Below, piece after piece: positions 40,820-49,849 of a stretch of 64,000 bases of DNA. Numbering within the stretch: the first letter of the stretch is position 1; each line of letters opens with the position of its first letter. Both the position numbers and the translations under genes were made by a program. The DNA comes from DTLC01 sp964555645 (GTDB lineage: Bacteria; Verrucomicrobiota; Verrucomicrobiia; Limisphaerales; DTLC01). The stretch is from the NCBI GenBank assembly GCA_964555645.1, contig CAZKTA010000011.1, positions 32,610 to 96,609 on the forward strand, in the 5' to 3' direction. The notes under the pieces were generated by a model that had not been told where the DNA came from, ran no database searches, and saw nothing but the letters and a program-made list of their open reading frames with translations.

Positions 40820-42853
40820 ATGACCCCGCCCATGACAAAGCGCGTTTTGCAGGCGATTGCAGTTGTGGGTGCCTTTTTGTGTGGTGCCCACCTGGCGATG
40901 GGCAAAGCTACTGCTGACCCAGGTCACCCCACAAGCACAGACAGCACTGCTATTCTAATTCCACTCGAATACCGCGAGGTCGGCTTCACGATTGATAGTG
41001 AGTGGATTGAGCTGCGAATCGCAACCGAAGCACAGACAGCTAAGCTTAATACACCGCAGGTTGCCAAAGGCACAAAACTCACCTTCGGCACGCTCGAGAT
41101 CGGGACGAACCGGTTCGGCTTTGCTTGGGACAGAAGGGCGGGAAAGCTATATCTGGACCTGAACCAGAACCTGGATTTCACAGATGACACTGGGGGCGTA
41201 TTTGATGCTGAAAAAGGTTTTTACCAGGAATTCACTGGCATTCGCTTGTCGGTTTCAGATGGACTGAGTCAGTGGCACTATCTTGTTGACTTGCAGCTGT
41301 ACGACGTGCGCGGTTGTTACGTCCAATTGCGCTCGTTTTACGAGGGCAAACTCGAGCTGGCCGGCCAAACATGGCAGATCGGTCTGGTGAAAAAGCTAGT
41401 CGCAAATCCCGGGTCAACCAGTCGCAGTAGAGAAACAACGTTGCTAATCAGGCCTTGGACGGAACGTACCAAGCGATTCAGCTTGAGCGATTCGGCGGCA
41501 ATTACAGTTCCGTTATGCGAAATAGTTTACCTTTGGGACAGAAGTTACACCCCACAAATTGACTGGCAGCAGTGTGACCACACCAACAAACCCGTGCTCA
41601 AGCTCCGCCCTGCTAAGACCGAGCTGGGACAGCTTGAACTGGCAGGTTTATATGTGCAGCGGTTGGTCTTAAAGAACGCGCCGCAGCGTGCTGCGTTGTT
41701 CCATTCACCAGACAGAATTATTCAGGTGCCGGTCGGCACTTACAACAACATCGAAGTGTTTTTGAAAAACGGTGATGCCGAAGCAACTGCAGAACTTGTT
41801 GAAAAAGTCGTTGTAACCACAAACACAACCAATCTTCTGGCTGTGGGCGGGCCACTCACCAATTCAGTTACAGTAACAGTGGACGGGCGTGTGCTGCGCA
41901 TGAGTTACAAGCTCGTCGGGTACGGCGGCAAAGAATATAACTTCAACTACGCCGGCGCGCGCAAACCACCTGAGTTCACCATTTACAAGGGTGACAAGCG
42001 CATTAGCAGCGGCAGGTTCCGATTTGGGTGAGGCGGCATCTGCGCGTACTCATGGCGAGTACCATTCAACGTATTCGGCAACCTTAAGATCGTCGCAATA
42101 GATGACCTAGGTCTGTTAGGCGATAAAACAGGTGCACCCGTAGAAGTGACAGTCGGTCTGGGTCGGGTTCCGTTCAGCATTTTAGGCTGGGTAATACTGT
42201 TTGCACTGACGTTTCTTGAGCCGAACCGGTCTGGGCGTGCTTGGCATGTGTTTGTACTGGCAATACTTCTGCAAGGCACACTTTCAATTTTAAGCTTTGC
42301 CATGGGTGGCGAGCTTTCCGCCCCAATATCGGCTTACACGGGGTTAGTATTTGCGCTCGGTACATTGTGGCTACTGATGCCGTATTTGAGCAGTAAAGGC
42401 TGGCCGACAACGTTTTGGGGCGCGTTCATAACGATCTTGATTGGGACATGCGTGTTTGGGTTCAGCGGGCTGGACCAAACCGGGTTTCTGATTTTCCTTC
42501 TTTACGTCGGGTTTAACTCGGGCCTGGCATTTGCACTTGCGTTGCGGTCGTGCCGTAAAAATCCGCACATCGGCGCGTTCATAGTGTGGCTGTTACTCTG
42601 GACATGCGTCTTGTGGGTTGTAACAACGATCCCGTGGATTATAGTTGCTGTTGCCGAGGCAGGTTTAATTGCACTTACAGCAGTGTTTGTCGTGTTAATT
42701 GGGGCCAGCGTAGCAATTTGCATTACGTTTGCCTTTGTGACTTTGTCTGCCATTAAACCGTTTTACCGGACGCGGTTCTACGCATTTCTAGGTTTGACAC
42801 CTGCAGCAAACACGCCACCCATACCCCCAGTAATACCAGCTCCGGCAACCTAA
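40820..42853 (+). CDS. Membrane-anchored extracytoplasmic protein with in-frame TGA; candidate selenoprotein
   Basis: One frame of 678 codons interrupted only by TGA at 42029..42031 (codon 404). Residues 1-28 look like a signal peptide (VLQAIAVVGAFLCGAHLAMG); residues about 40-400 are an extracytoplasmic, strand-rich domain of unknown family with a calcium-loop-like DLNQNLDFTDDTGG. The frame reads FRFG-TGA-GGICAYSWRVP and continues 38 codons with no ATG, GTG or TTG before a GTG at 42146, then about six membrane helices to 42853. The 38 codons look like real protein. A 6-bp hairpin lies 14 nt past the TGA, and tRNA-Sec is 166 nt after the stop. If TGA is read as selenocysteine, the product has a U-x-x-x-C motif. 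Alternatives: a nonsense mutation, or two genes. Confidence 0.55.
42032..42062 (+). promoter_or_regulatory. Possible bacterial SECIS element after the TGA codon
   Basis: Fourteen nt after the TGA, GTACTC (42046..42051) and GAGTAC (42057..42062) form a perfect 6-bp stem with loop ATGGC, the loop starting 20 nt from the TGA. Bacterial SECIS elements are small hairpins immediately downstream of the UGA with G in or near the start of the apical loop; here G is at loop positions 3 and 4. No bulged U like that in E. coli fdhF is evident. Compatible, not proof. Confidence 0.4.
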
Positions 42854-43018
42854 GCCTGCTGACTGCCTTGCCTTGATTCCAAAAACGGGTGTGGCAAACA
42901 TGCGGTAAACAGATGGCGTTTCAGGAGGTGAAAGTTTGATTTTCGCATTATGCTGTGGTACACACCCCGTAAGCACGTGGAAACTTGGACTGTAACTTTG
43001 TGCGTAGTAGTCGCGGTC

Positions 43019-43115
43019 GGAGGTGTGAGGCGGCCTGGTGGCGCTCCTGGTCTTCAAAACCAGTGTGGGGCTTTAACCAGTCCCAGGTGGGTTCGATTCC
43101 CATACACCTCCGCCA
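43019..43115 (+). tRNA. selC: tRNA-Sec (selenocysteine, anticodon TCA)
   Basis: 97 nt with encoded CCA. Acceptor stem of 8 bp (GGAGGTGT/ACACCTCC), the extra-long form seen in bacterial tRNA-Sec; anticodon stem CTGGT/ACCAG with loop CTTCAAA (anticodon TCA); long variable arm TGGGGCT...AGTCCCA; T arm GTGGG-TTCGATT-CCCAT; discriminator G. These features together are specific for selC. It implies that the organism inserts selenocysteine. selA, selB and selD are not in this window. Confidence 0.96.
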
Positions 43116-43178
43116 ACATGTGTTCTACTAATAAGCTGCGACACCGGCCCAGCCTGCACCAAGTGCACATGTGTTAAC

Positions 43179-43535
43179 ATGAACGCGCCTGAGCAAATTC
43201 ATCCGGCACAACGGTTGACAGAAAGTCGGTCGTTCTGGCCGGGTTTTATTTTGTGCTTGGCGGGTTTGTTACTTGCGCTTTTTGGTCTGGGCCGAATTAC
43301 GGCGGTTGAAAAGGTCTCCGGCGATCTTGCGCTTGAGACCGACGTTAACATGGCGATTGCGCATGGTGGTGTGCAGCTCACCGGCGAGGAACAGCAACTG
43401 ACTGAGCCGCAAACCGAACCGGCTGCACGAGCTCACGCAACGGAAGGTACGCTTGCGGATGCACAGTTGCGCGTGCGCTCAGCCAAAAGCCGACTGCGCA
43501 TTGACCTGAGCGCAAAAGAGCCGTGTCCTACCTGA
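43179..43535 (+). CDS. Small single-pass membrane protein, unknown
   Basis: 118 residues: a short polar N-terminus, one membrane helix (residues about 20-38, FWPGFILCLAGLLLALFGLG), then a polar tail rich in Glu, Thr and Ala. Unrecognised. It lies between tRNA-Sec and the polyferredoxin gene, 43 nt upstream of the latter and in the same direction, so may belong with it. Confidence 0.5.
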   Translation: MNAPEQIHPAQRLTESRSFWPGFILCLAGLLLALFGLGRITAVEKVSGDLALETDVNMAIAHGGVQLTGEEQQLTEPQTEPAARAHATEGTLADAQLRVRSAKSRLRIDLSAKEPCPT

Positions 43536-43578
43536 ATACGATGATCAGCCTGCCATCACGGCGATGGCATCCTGAACG

Positions 43579-44451
43579 ATGAGCCCCGGCGGACACAGCG
43601 CGACCCGGACCCGTGACGTGGCAAGGTTCAAACGCCTTGTTCAGCTCAGGCCCTGGATACAGAGTGCGTTTCTGTTTGTATGGCTGATGCCGATTGGCCG
43701 CTGGCTGCATTGGTTCCCGGCTTGTGTATTTCATTGTTACGCATGTCCACTGTCTGCGTTTGCGTGTCCGGTTGGGCTGATGGCAAATTACGCCGCTGCA
43801 TTTTCTGTGTGGACAACTGTGCCGTGGCTATTGATTGGTGTGTTGGTGTTTGTTGGAGCAGCAGTTGGTTCGCTTGTTTGTGGGTGGGCATGTCCATTCG
43901 GTCTGCTGCAAGATTTGCTGGCCAAGATTCGGCCACAAAAGTTTTCGTTGCCGGTGTGGGTCGGGCACATCCGATACGTTGTATTGATTGGCCTGGTTTT
44001 ACTTTTGCCATGGTACCTTGGCAGCCGCGGAATCCTGTACGAGGACCAGCCCGTCTCGATTTGCCGGCTTTGCCCAGCTGGCGCGCTTGAATCGAGTCTG
44101 TGGTACTCGGTTTGGGGGTTATTAACCGGTTCAGGCTGGCTGATGAGCTGGTACAAAGGCATGGTTTTGGTTGCTTTTCTTAGTGCGGCAATTTTGATTC
44201 ACCGGCCATGGTGCAGGATGTTTTGTCCGTTGGGCGGGCTGTTAGCGTTGTTTAATCGTGTGAGTTTGTTTCATCTGCGGTTTGAGTCTGCGCACTGCAC
44301 CAGGTGCAACCTATGCCGCAGCAGGTGCGCAATGGGGGTTAAAGTGGACGAACGCATTAATACGACCGGTTGCATACGATGTCTTGAATGCACAACCTGC
44401 GGCGCAATCCGACCGGCATTCGCCTCCACAGAAAAATCAAAAGGCGCCTGA
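43579..44451 (+). CDS. NapH/NosR-like membrane polyferredoxin (4Fe-4S)
   Basis: 290 residues with four or five membrane helices and multiple iron-sulphur motifs. On the membrane part: CYACPLSAFACPVG, CGWACPFG, ICRLCPAG and CRMFCPLGG; at the C-terminus two ferredoxin-like clusters, CTRCNLCRSRC and CIRCLECTTC. This is the layout of NapH/RdxA/MauN-type quinol-linked electron carriers. The electron acceptor is unknown; the neighbouring selC and TGA-containing gene make a redox module possible, but that is inference. Confidence 0.85.
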   Translation: MSPGGHSATRTRDVARFKRLVQLRPWIQSAFLFVWLMPIGRWLHWFPACVFHCYACPLSAFACPVGLMANYAAAFSVWTTVPWLLIGVLVFVGAAVGSLVCGWACPFGLLQDLLAKIRPQKFSLPVWVGHIRYVVLIGLVLLLPWYLGSRGILYEDQPVSICRLCPAGALESSLWYSVWGLLTGSGWLMSWYKGMVLVAFLSAAILIHRPWCRMFCPLGGLLALFNRVSLFHLRFESAHCTRCNLCRSRCAMGVKVDERINTTGCIRCLECTTCGAIRPAFASTEKSKGA

Positions 44452-44507
44452 GGCAGTGTTGCCGACCCGACGGAAGCCCACCGGCAACCAAAAAAGCCCC
44501 AACTTCC

Positions 44508-44741
44508 TCATTGGCTTAGCCAATCGGCTACTTCGCGCCATGGCCGGCGTCGCCGCGCCTTGCCGTGCGCCGGCAACCACCGCAGGCCACCGACACTTAC
44601 CGTGAGCGTGCCCACACGCTTTTCACGGCGCTTCCATTTTTCCCAGACGACGAAGCTAAAGCCGGTTCGGTCCACGGGCACATCCTGCCCGATCTGAGCC
44701 CGAACCCATTTGGTTGGCCGTCCTGGTTGTCTGCCTTTCAT
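44508..44741 (-). CDS. Small conserved basic protein (GTLTVSVGGLRWLPAHGK type)
   Basis: 77 residues, strongly basic: WEKWKRREKRVGTLTVSVGGLRWLPAHGKARRRRPWREVADWLSQ forms its C-terminal half (given here only as signature parts GTLTVSVGGLRWLPA and EVADWL). I recognise the motif as a short conserved protein of this phylum; function unknown, with nucleic-acid binding plausible from charge. ATG start at 44741. It lies between the polyferredoxin and tRNA-Leu, on the opposite strand. Confidence 0.65.
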   Translation of the reverse strand: MKGRQPGRPTKWVRAQIGQDVPVDRTGFSFVVWEKWKRREKRVGTLTVSVGGLRWLPAHGKARRRRPWREVADWLSQ

Positions 44742-44916
44742 GTGAGCTGCGTTGGTTCTGCTGGTTATCCTGCGTTGTCAGTGCCATACCAAAGCAGGCC
44801 GCACAATTCCAATCAAGCATTATCAGGACGCAGCTCGGATGTCTGTGGACGCCACTTTTGCCTTGCACTCAGGCTCAACAAGGCGTATTAAAATCCGTGT
44901 CGAGACGAGGCCGTGT

Positions 44917-45001
44917 GCCCGCGTGGCGGAATTGGCAGACGCGCTAGATTCAGGTTCTAGTGGGTAACACCGTACAGGTTCAAATCCTGTCGCGGGCACC
45001 A
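44917..45001 (+). tRNA. tRNA-Leu (anticodon CAG)
   Basis: 85 nt with CCA encoded. Acceptor GCCCGCG/CGCGGGC, anticodon stem CTAGA/TCTAG with loop TTCAGGT (anticodon CAG), long class II variable arm (TGGGTAACACCGT), T arm ACAGG-TTCAAAT-CCTGT. Confidence 0.95.
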
Positions 45002-45528
45002 AGTTTTTCCCACCCCCTAAGAGCTGAAAAAGCCGGTGGAATGCTTCCTGCTCAATTTAAGCTGCATCTAGTGCAGATCCTCAGATTGTTAGTGCGGACA
45101 ATTTTTTTACCGTTGCATTCCTTAAATTGACGGGGCCAGCGAGCACCAAGGGGCTGATTGGCAAAACGGTTTTTGCTAAATGTATACGGTTTGGAATTGC
45201 ATCATTGCCAAAGCCAGGGTGCAAACTGCGTGCGCACTGTTGCGTATGCAGCGCACAGAGCACTGCCCAGCCCAACTGCACCCGGAAAAAATTGGATTGC
45301 CTAGCACACCAGTTCCTGCACCTCGCTAGAGGCGCCTGGATGTGCATGCACGCACGCACACAGGCCTCATGCGCAGCACATTTAGGTGCGGCATGTTGGT
45401 CGGCTCGGGGACAAGTTTGCGTTGAGTGTGCGTTACGCGAGGGTGTGCAAAAACCGCACGCGGTGCGCGCCGCCTCTTCTAACCAAGTAATTCGGCCTAA
45501 ACAGCACAGTTACAAGTTGAAAATGCGA
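45002..45528. other. Intergenic gap
   Basis: About 530 bases between tRNA-Leu and the exonuclease stop codon. I find no supported gene, RNA or strong repeat on either strand. Confidence 0.4.
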
Positions 45529-46068
45529 TTAAATCTTCCAGCTAACCGGAACGGAGATTTTCCTGCCGAACCTGTCGTTGTAAAAGATGTAGCCGTTGCG
45601 CACGCCGAACTCGTGGACAAGCCGTGTCAGCTTCACGTCGTAACAACAGTATTCGGCTATTTCGAGCAGCTTACCTTCCTTAAACCAGCGCAGTGCCTGC
45701 ATGCCGTCGCTTGTTTTTTCGAGGCCGAACGTTGCCTGTGCGATTGCATCCAGCGACAGTCTGTGTTGCACTTTGTTTTGGAGGTCAACCATGATGTCGA
45801 GCGTAGGCAATTGGCGCAAATCAAGCGCGGTATAGCCATGCAATACCTCGTAATCAAAGCGCAGGATATTGAAACCCACCACAAGATCAGCGCGCTGTAA
45901 GTCGGCGAGCAGGTCGTTGACGTGTTTTTCGTCGTAGATGCGGTACTGGTCGTGGGCAGTGCTGTAGGTTACACCCACACTCATTCGCATCCGGCTAATG
46001 TGGGACCAGCCGCCTGCTTCAGCAGCGGACTTCTGTGTTTCGAGGTCGAAATAGACGATGTTTTTCAC
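45529..46068 (-). CDS. DEDDy-type 3'-5' exonuclease-like (RNase H-like fold) protein
   Basis: 179 residues carrying the exonuclease motifs: IVYFDLETQ (Exo I, Asp and Glu), LVVGFNILRFDYEVL (Exo II, Asp) and AEYCCYDVKLTRLV (Exo III, Tyr-x3-Asp), matching YprB-like or PolB-related RNase H domains. No helicase or polymerase domain is attached. Substrate (DNA or RNA) unknown. I chose the GTG at 46068, which places IVYFDLET right at the N-terminus; a TTG at 46077 is the alternative. Confidence 0.75.
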   Translation of the reverse strand: MKNIVYFDLETQKSAAEAGGWSHISRMRMSVGVTYSTAHDQYRIYDEKHVNDLLADLQRADLVVGFNILRFDYEVLHGYTALDLRQLPTLDIMVDLQNKVQHRLSLDAIAQATFGLEKTSDGMQALRWFKEGKLLEIAEYCCYDVKLTRLVHEFGVRNGYIFYNDRFGRKISVPVSWKI

Positions 46069-46334
46069 CGTGCGCAAAGCAAATCAAAACTGGTTCGGGC
46101 CTTCGAGACAAACTCAATCTTTCGTAAAAACCGTTGGTGGAAAGATGCGTCTGGCTCAGGTATTGGTAGAATCGAACTCCTGCTGAATTGCCGGCAGGCA
46201 AGATTCTTACAAAACGCGGCTGAGGTAAATGCGCAGAAGAGCTGGTAGCTGTGCTGCTAGCTGCACTGGGTGTTTTTACCGGTGCTGTGTGGCATTTCGG
46301 CACCGTAAAAGGTGTAATTTCCTGACTTGCGCGG

Positions 46335-47222
46335 ATGCGCTCTGGCTTTAGGCTTGACCGCGTGCAAGACTCTGCGGCTCCAGGTACCGTCTCATTTGCT
46401 GTGCGGATACTTCGGCAAGTGGACCGCGTTGGTCTGCGCACTGCGGTGTTGGGGCAGAAACTGTTTGGGTTTGTTTTGGCGGTACGCGATCTGTGTGCAT
46501 TTGCGCTCATCACACTCGGGGTATTGATCAGCAAATTCAGTGTTGCAAAGGACATAATGCGTCCGCGTGTGCGGCATGAAATAACCCGGGCAGGCGTACG
46601 GCTGTTGCCAATGTTCATGTTTCTTGCGATTGCGCTTGGGTTTCTTGTGATCGGTCAGGCAGTAGCGTGGCTGACACCGGTAGGGGCGATTGATTATCTT
46701 GGTCCGATAATTGTTATTGTGGTTGTTCGCGAGCTTGGCCCGTTGTTAACAGCGTTGGTTGTGCTTGCGCGAGTTGGGGCGGCGCATGTTGTCGAGTTGG
46801 GGAACGCACGTGCACTGGGCGAGTTGGAAGCACTTGAAGCGCTCGGGATAGACCCTGTGCATTATCTTGTTGTGCCGCGGTTGATCGGTATGGCGCTCGG
46901 GATTTTTTCGTTGACGGTGTATCTGATCATCGGCGCATTAATAAGCGGATACGTGTGGGCGTTCATTCAAGAGGTGCCGTTGTTGCCAGGGCAATATTTC
47001 ACGCAGGTGGCAAGTGCGCTTGGCTGGCTCGATTTTGCGTTGCTCGGTCTAAAGACAATCGGGTTTGGCTTTGTAATTGCCACAGTTACCTGCTACCACG
47101 GTCTTGCGCGGCCGTTGCGGTTGGCCGAAATACCACGTGCAACCGTGCGCGCAGTAGGGCAAAGCCTGATCGGGTGCGTGTTGCTGGACGCACTGTTCAT
47201 CATCATTTACCTGAGTGCATGA
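46335..47222 (+). CDS. mlaE: MlaE-family ABC transporter permease
   Basis: Permease of a lipid-transport (Mla/MCE) system in the inner membrane. 295 residues with five or six helices; the family signature appears as VVVRELGPLLTALVVLARVGAAHVVELG, followed by LEALEALGIDPVHYLVVPR. Its stop overlaps the ATPase start (ATGA at 47219), and the MCE protein follows, giving an mlaE-mlaF-mlaD operon. The first 60 residues are more variable, as usual. Confidence 0.9.
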   Translation: MRSGFRLDRVQDSAAPGTVSFAVRILRQVDRVGLRTAVLGQKLFGFVLAVRDLCAFALITLGVLISKFSVAKDIMRPRVRHEITRAGVRLLPMFMFLAIALGFLVIGQAVAWLTPVGAIDYLGPIIVIVVVRELGPLLTALVVLARVGAAHVVELGNARALGELEALEALGIDPVHYLVVPRLIGMALGIFSLTVYLIIGALISGYVWAFIQEVPLLPGQYFTQVASALGWLDFALLGLKTIGFGFVIATVTCYHGLARPLRLAEIPRATVRAVGQSLIGCVLLDALFIIIYLSA

Positions 47223-48004
47223 GCGCTGAGCAAGAAAAGTGCGCTCGGTCGGTAATCGAGATGCTCGATGTTGCTGTACCGGCATACGATGCACCGGGCC
47301 GTGTCGTGCTCGAGCATGTTAACTGGACGGTGTGGGCCGGTGATTACTGGGTAATTGCCGGATTGCACGGCACCGGCAAGAGCGATCTGCTCATGCTGAC
47401 AGCCGGGTTGATTGCGCCCGCCCAGGGTGTGTACAGGTTTTGCAGTCTGCAGATGCCAATCATAGACGAGTCGAACCTCAGCACCCGGCTGCGACTTGGC
47501 CTTGTGTTCGATGGCGGGCGTTTGTTCAATGAGTTGACTGTTGCGGAAAACATTGCGCTGCCGCTCCAGTATCATCGAGCGTTGTCAGCCCACGACGCAA
47601 AAGCGCAGGTCGAAACATTGCTCAGGTTGACCCAGCTCGAACCATGGGCTGATGCAATGCCTACCGCGCTGAGTCGCAACTGGCAGAAACGGGTTGGACT
47701 AGCCCGTGCACTTGCGTTGCAGCCCGAGGTGTTGCTAATTGACAATCCGCTGAGTGGTTTGGACACACGTCATACGCAATGGTGGCTTGGATTTCTGGAC
47801 GCGCTTTCTGCCGAACACAATCTTCCGGACGGCAAGCCTCTCACGTTGATTGTCACCAGCGACACACTTGTCCCGTGGCGCAGTCATGCACGGCAGGTCG
47901 CTGTGCTCGACGACAAGCGATTCGTTGCGGTTGGCAGTTGGGACCAAGTTGGCAAACAAACTGTCTCCGAGTTGAAAACGATTCTGACCGAACTTGGCCG
48001 CTAA
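47219..48004 (+). CDS. mlaF: MlaF-type ABC transporter ATP-binding protein
   Basis: 261-residue nucleotide-binding subunit. Walker A is AGLHGTGKSDLL, the signature region LSRNWQKRVGLARAL (a degraded LSGGQ), and Walker B VLLIDNPLSGLD. The catalytic glutamate after Walker B Asp is Asn here. A Q-loop-like LGLVFDGGRLFNELTV is present. It overlaps mlaE by 4 nt and precedes the MCE gene, so it presumably powers phospholipid movement across the envelope. Confidence 0.88.
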   Translation: MSAEQEKCARSVIEMLDVAVPAYDAPGRVVLEHVNWTVWAGDYWVIAGLHGTGKSDLLMLTAGLIAPAQGVYRFCSLQMPIIDESNLSTRLRLGLVFDGGRLFNELTVAENIALPLQYHRALSAHDAKAQVETLLRLTQLEPWADAMPTALSRNWQKRVGLARALALQPEVLLIDNPLSGLDTRHTQWWLGFLDALSAEHNLPDGKPLTLIVTSDTLVPWRSHARQVAVLDDKRFVAVGSWDQVGKQTVSELKTILTELGR

Positions 48005-48108
48005 ACATGCGCTGTTAGGCGCACCGAAAACGCACATGTTAAATTCTCTAATGCGCAGGATACACCACAACAACTGTGCAATCTGAAACTCGACCCTATG
48101 ACCGAGCC

Positions 48109-49377
48109 ATGCCTTTGCACGACTTAACACCGCAATTACGCACGCGCCTGAGCCGAATGGAACGCGCAGTTGGTTGGTTTGTGTTACTGGCGATTCTGCT
48201 GCTGGCGAGCGGGTTCGTCTATTACCTTTACAACACAGCCGAACGCAAAGGTTGGTTTGTGACAAAAGCGCCGTACTTTACATTTGCAGACCGCGCAACG
48301 GGGTTGAGAGTAGGTGACCCGGTGAAACTCATGGGATTCGATGTGGGCCAAATCACACGCATTGACGCAATGCCGCCCTACCACGCATTCAACGTGTATG
48401 TCGAGTTCGAGGTCAAACACCCGTACTACGGCTATTTGTGGACCGAGGGATCGGTTGTGCGGCTGACACCGGCGGACTTATTCGGCCAACGCGCGCTCGA
48501 GGTCACAAAAGGCACAAGAGGTTACCCCACTTACATGTTCAATCCGTTGCGTGAAATCACATTGAGCGATGCTGAAGAGCTGCGCCAGCTCGACAGGTTC
48601 AAGTTGGCCGAGGAAATTCGCCTGCCCGACGGGACAAACATTGCCGTGCGTGCACTTACACCGCTGTCGAAAGATTTGCTCAGCCAACTTGCAGTGCTCG
48701 GTCGGGAGCGAATCAGGATATTCGATACGCACGAACAAAAGAAAACCATGACTAGCGTCTGGAACGATTTCGAGAAACGATACGAGACATACGCGCGCAC
48801 GAACCTTTATTGGTTGTTGTCGGATGAAACACCGGCACTGAGCGAACGGCTCGATAAACTGGTTAGCGAGGTTGAAAAAGCACTACCAAACGTTATGGCG
48901 CTTACGAACCAGTTGAGTGTTGCGCTTGAGAATACAGCGTTTTTGGCGTCTAATCTGACCAAAGTTGCGTTGCAAGCTGAACCTGCTGTGTCAAACCTTG
49001 CAGCTCTGACGAGTGAGTTGCGTGGTGCAGGCCGGCTCGGGCAATGGTTTTTGACACCCGCGCAGCAGGCGCAATTGGACGCAACCCTGACGAATCTCAA
49101 TGCACTGTTGGTGAACACAGACACAAACGTGACTGTACTGGCTCAACGCCTTGCCGAGTCGCTCGAAAACCTGGCCGCTATAACCAGCAACCTCAACGCA
49201 CAACTCGAGGCAAACACAAACATTGTTAAGTCAATTTCGGATGCAATTTTGCATGCAGATGAATTTGTTCAGGGGCTCAAACGCCACTGGCTGCTACGGT
49301 CTGTATTCAAGCAAAGACCGGTTTTTAAACCGCTGCCATCAGACCGCCGGCTTGTCGCGCCAAAGGAAAAGAATTGA
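48109..49377 (+). CDS. mlaD: MlaD/MCE-domain lipid-transport substrate-binding protein
   Basis: 422 residues: one N-terminal membrane helix (AVGWFVLLAILLLASGFVYYL), an MCE domain with TGLRVGDPVKLMGFDVGQITRI near residue 65, and a long helical tail (residues about 230-400) with repeated TNL/LTN heptads that would form a periplasmic coiled-coil tube or tunnel. Third gene of the Mla operon. The ATG at 48109 is chosen; a GTG at 48076 would add 11 residues. Confidence 0.85.
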   Translation: MPLHDLTPQLRTRLSRMERAVGWFVLLAILLLASGFVYYLYNTAERKGWFVTKAPYFTFADRATGLRVGDPVKLMGFDVGQITRIDAMPPYHAFNVYVEFEVKHPYYGYLWTEGSVVRLTPADLFGQRALEVTKGTRGYPTYMFNPLREITLSDAEELRQLDRFKLAEEIRLPDGTNIAVRALTPLSKDLLSQLAVLGRERIRIFDTHEQKKTMTSVWNDFEKRYETYARTNLYWLLSDETPALSERLDKLVSEVEKALPNVMALTNQLSVALENTAFLASNLTKVALQAEPAVSNLAALTSELRGAGRLGQWFLTPAQQAQLDATLTNLNALLVNTDTNVTVLAQRLAESLENLAAITSNLNAQLEANTNIVKSISDAILHADEFVQGLKRHWLLRSVFKQRPVFKPLPSDRRLVAPKEKN

Positions 49378-49509
49378 CCAGGCCGTCCCTAGCCTGCGAC
49401 ATGCACGCTAGAGAAACCGCCGGAATTGCCTTGGCATGGCATACGACTCGTGCTATACGAATGAACGGCGCATTTTTGCGCAGAGCTTAACAAGTTAGAT
49501 TTTTTTGCT

Positions 49510-49662
49510 ATGTCACAACATCGGAGTTTACGTGCATCGGGTGTTATTGGTGCAAAACGTAACGTGCTCAAACGCCACGAACGGATCGAGTTGCTCAAGA
49601 AGCGTGGCCAGTGGAAGGAAGGCAATCGTGTAACCGGCCTGCCGAAGACAAAGCCGGAATAA
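49510..49662 (+). CDS. Small basic protein of the Chlamydiae/Verrucomicrobia/Planctomycetes family
   Basis: 50 residues, very basic: SQHRSLRASGVIGAKRNVL, then KRHERIELLKKRGQWKEG and GLPKTKPE. This matches the pattern of the PVC-specific small basic protein family (TIGR04137 in my memory: M-x-H-x-SLR..., ERI..L...G.W.EG....GLPK.K). It has been linked to ribosomes by name, but function is not established. Transcribed in the direction of the Mla operon, 132 nt past mlaD. A useful taxonomic marker. Confidence 0.85.
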   Translation: MSQHRSLRASGVIGAKRNVLKRHERIELLKKRGQWKEGNRVTGLPKTKPE

Positions 49663-49849
49663 CAGGCTGCGGCGCGTGCACGCTGAGGGCGCTGGCCTCG
49701 GCATTCCGAGTGTGGCCCGAAGAGCAACAAGGCGGTGTGCCAAGCTGTGGACAGTATGATTTGATTAGGCGACAGTGCCGGTGCATGGGCGTGGTTCGAT
49801 GTGGCTGGAGATTGACAGAAACCGAGTTTGAACCTCTACTTGGCGGTGT

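Noticed and set aside
45127..45900. 257-codon plus-strand open frame
   Set aside because: It lies mostly opposite the exonuclease gene and has no family features.
46141..46230. tRNA-like T-arm (GAATCGAAC) on the minus strand
   Set aside because: The flanking sequence does not fold into acceptor, D and anticodon stems, and the T stem has mismatches.
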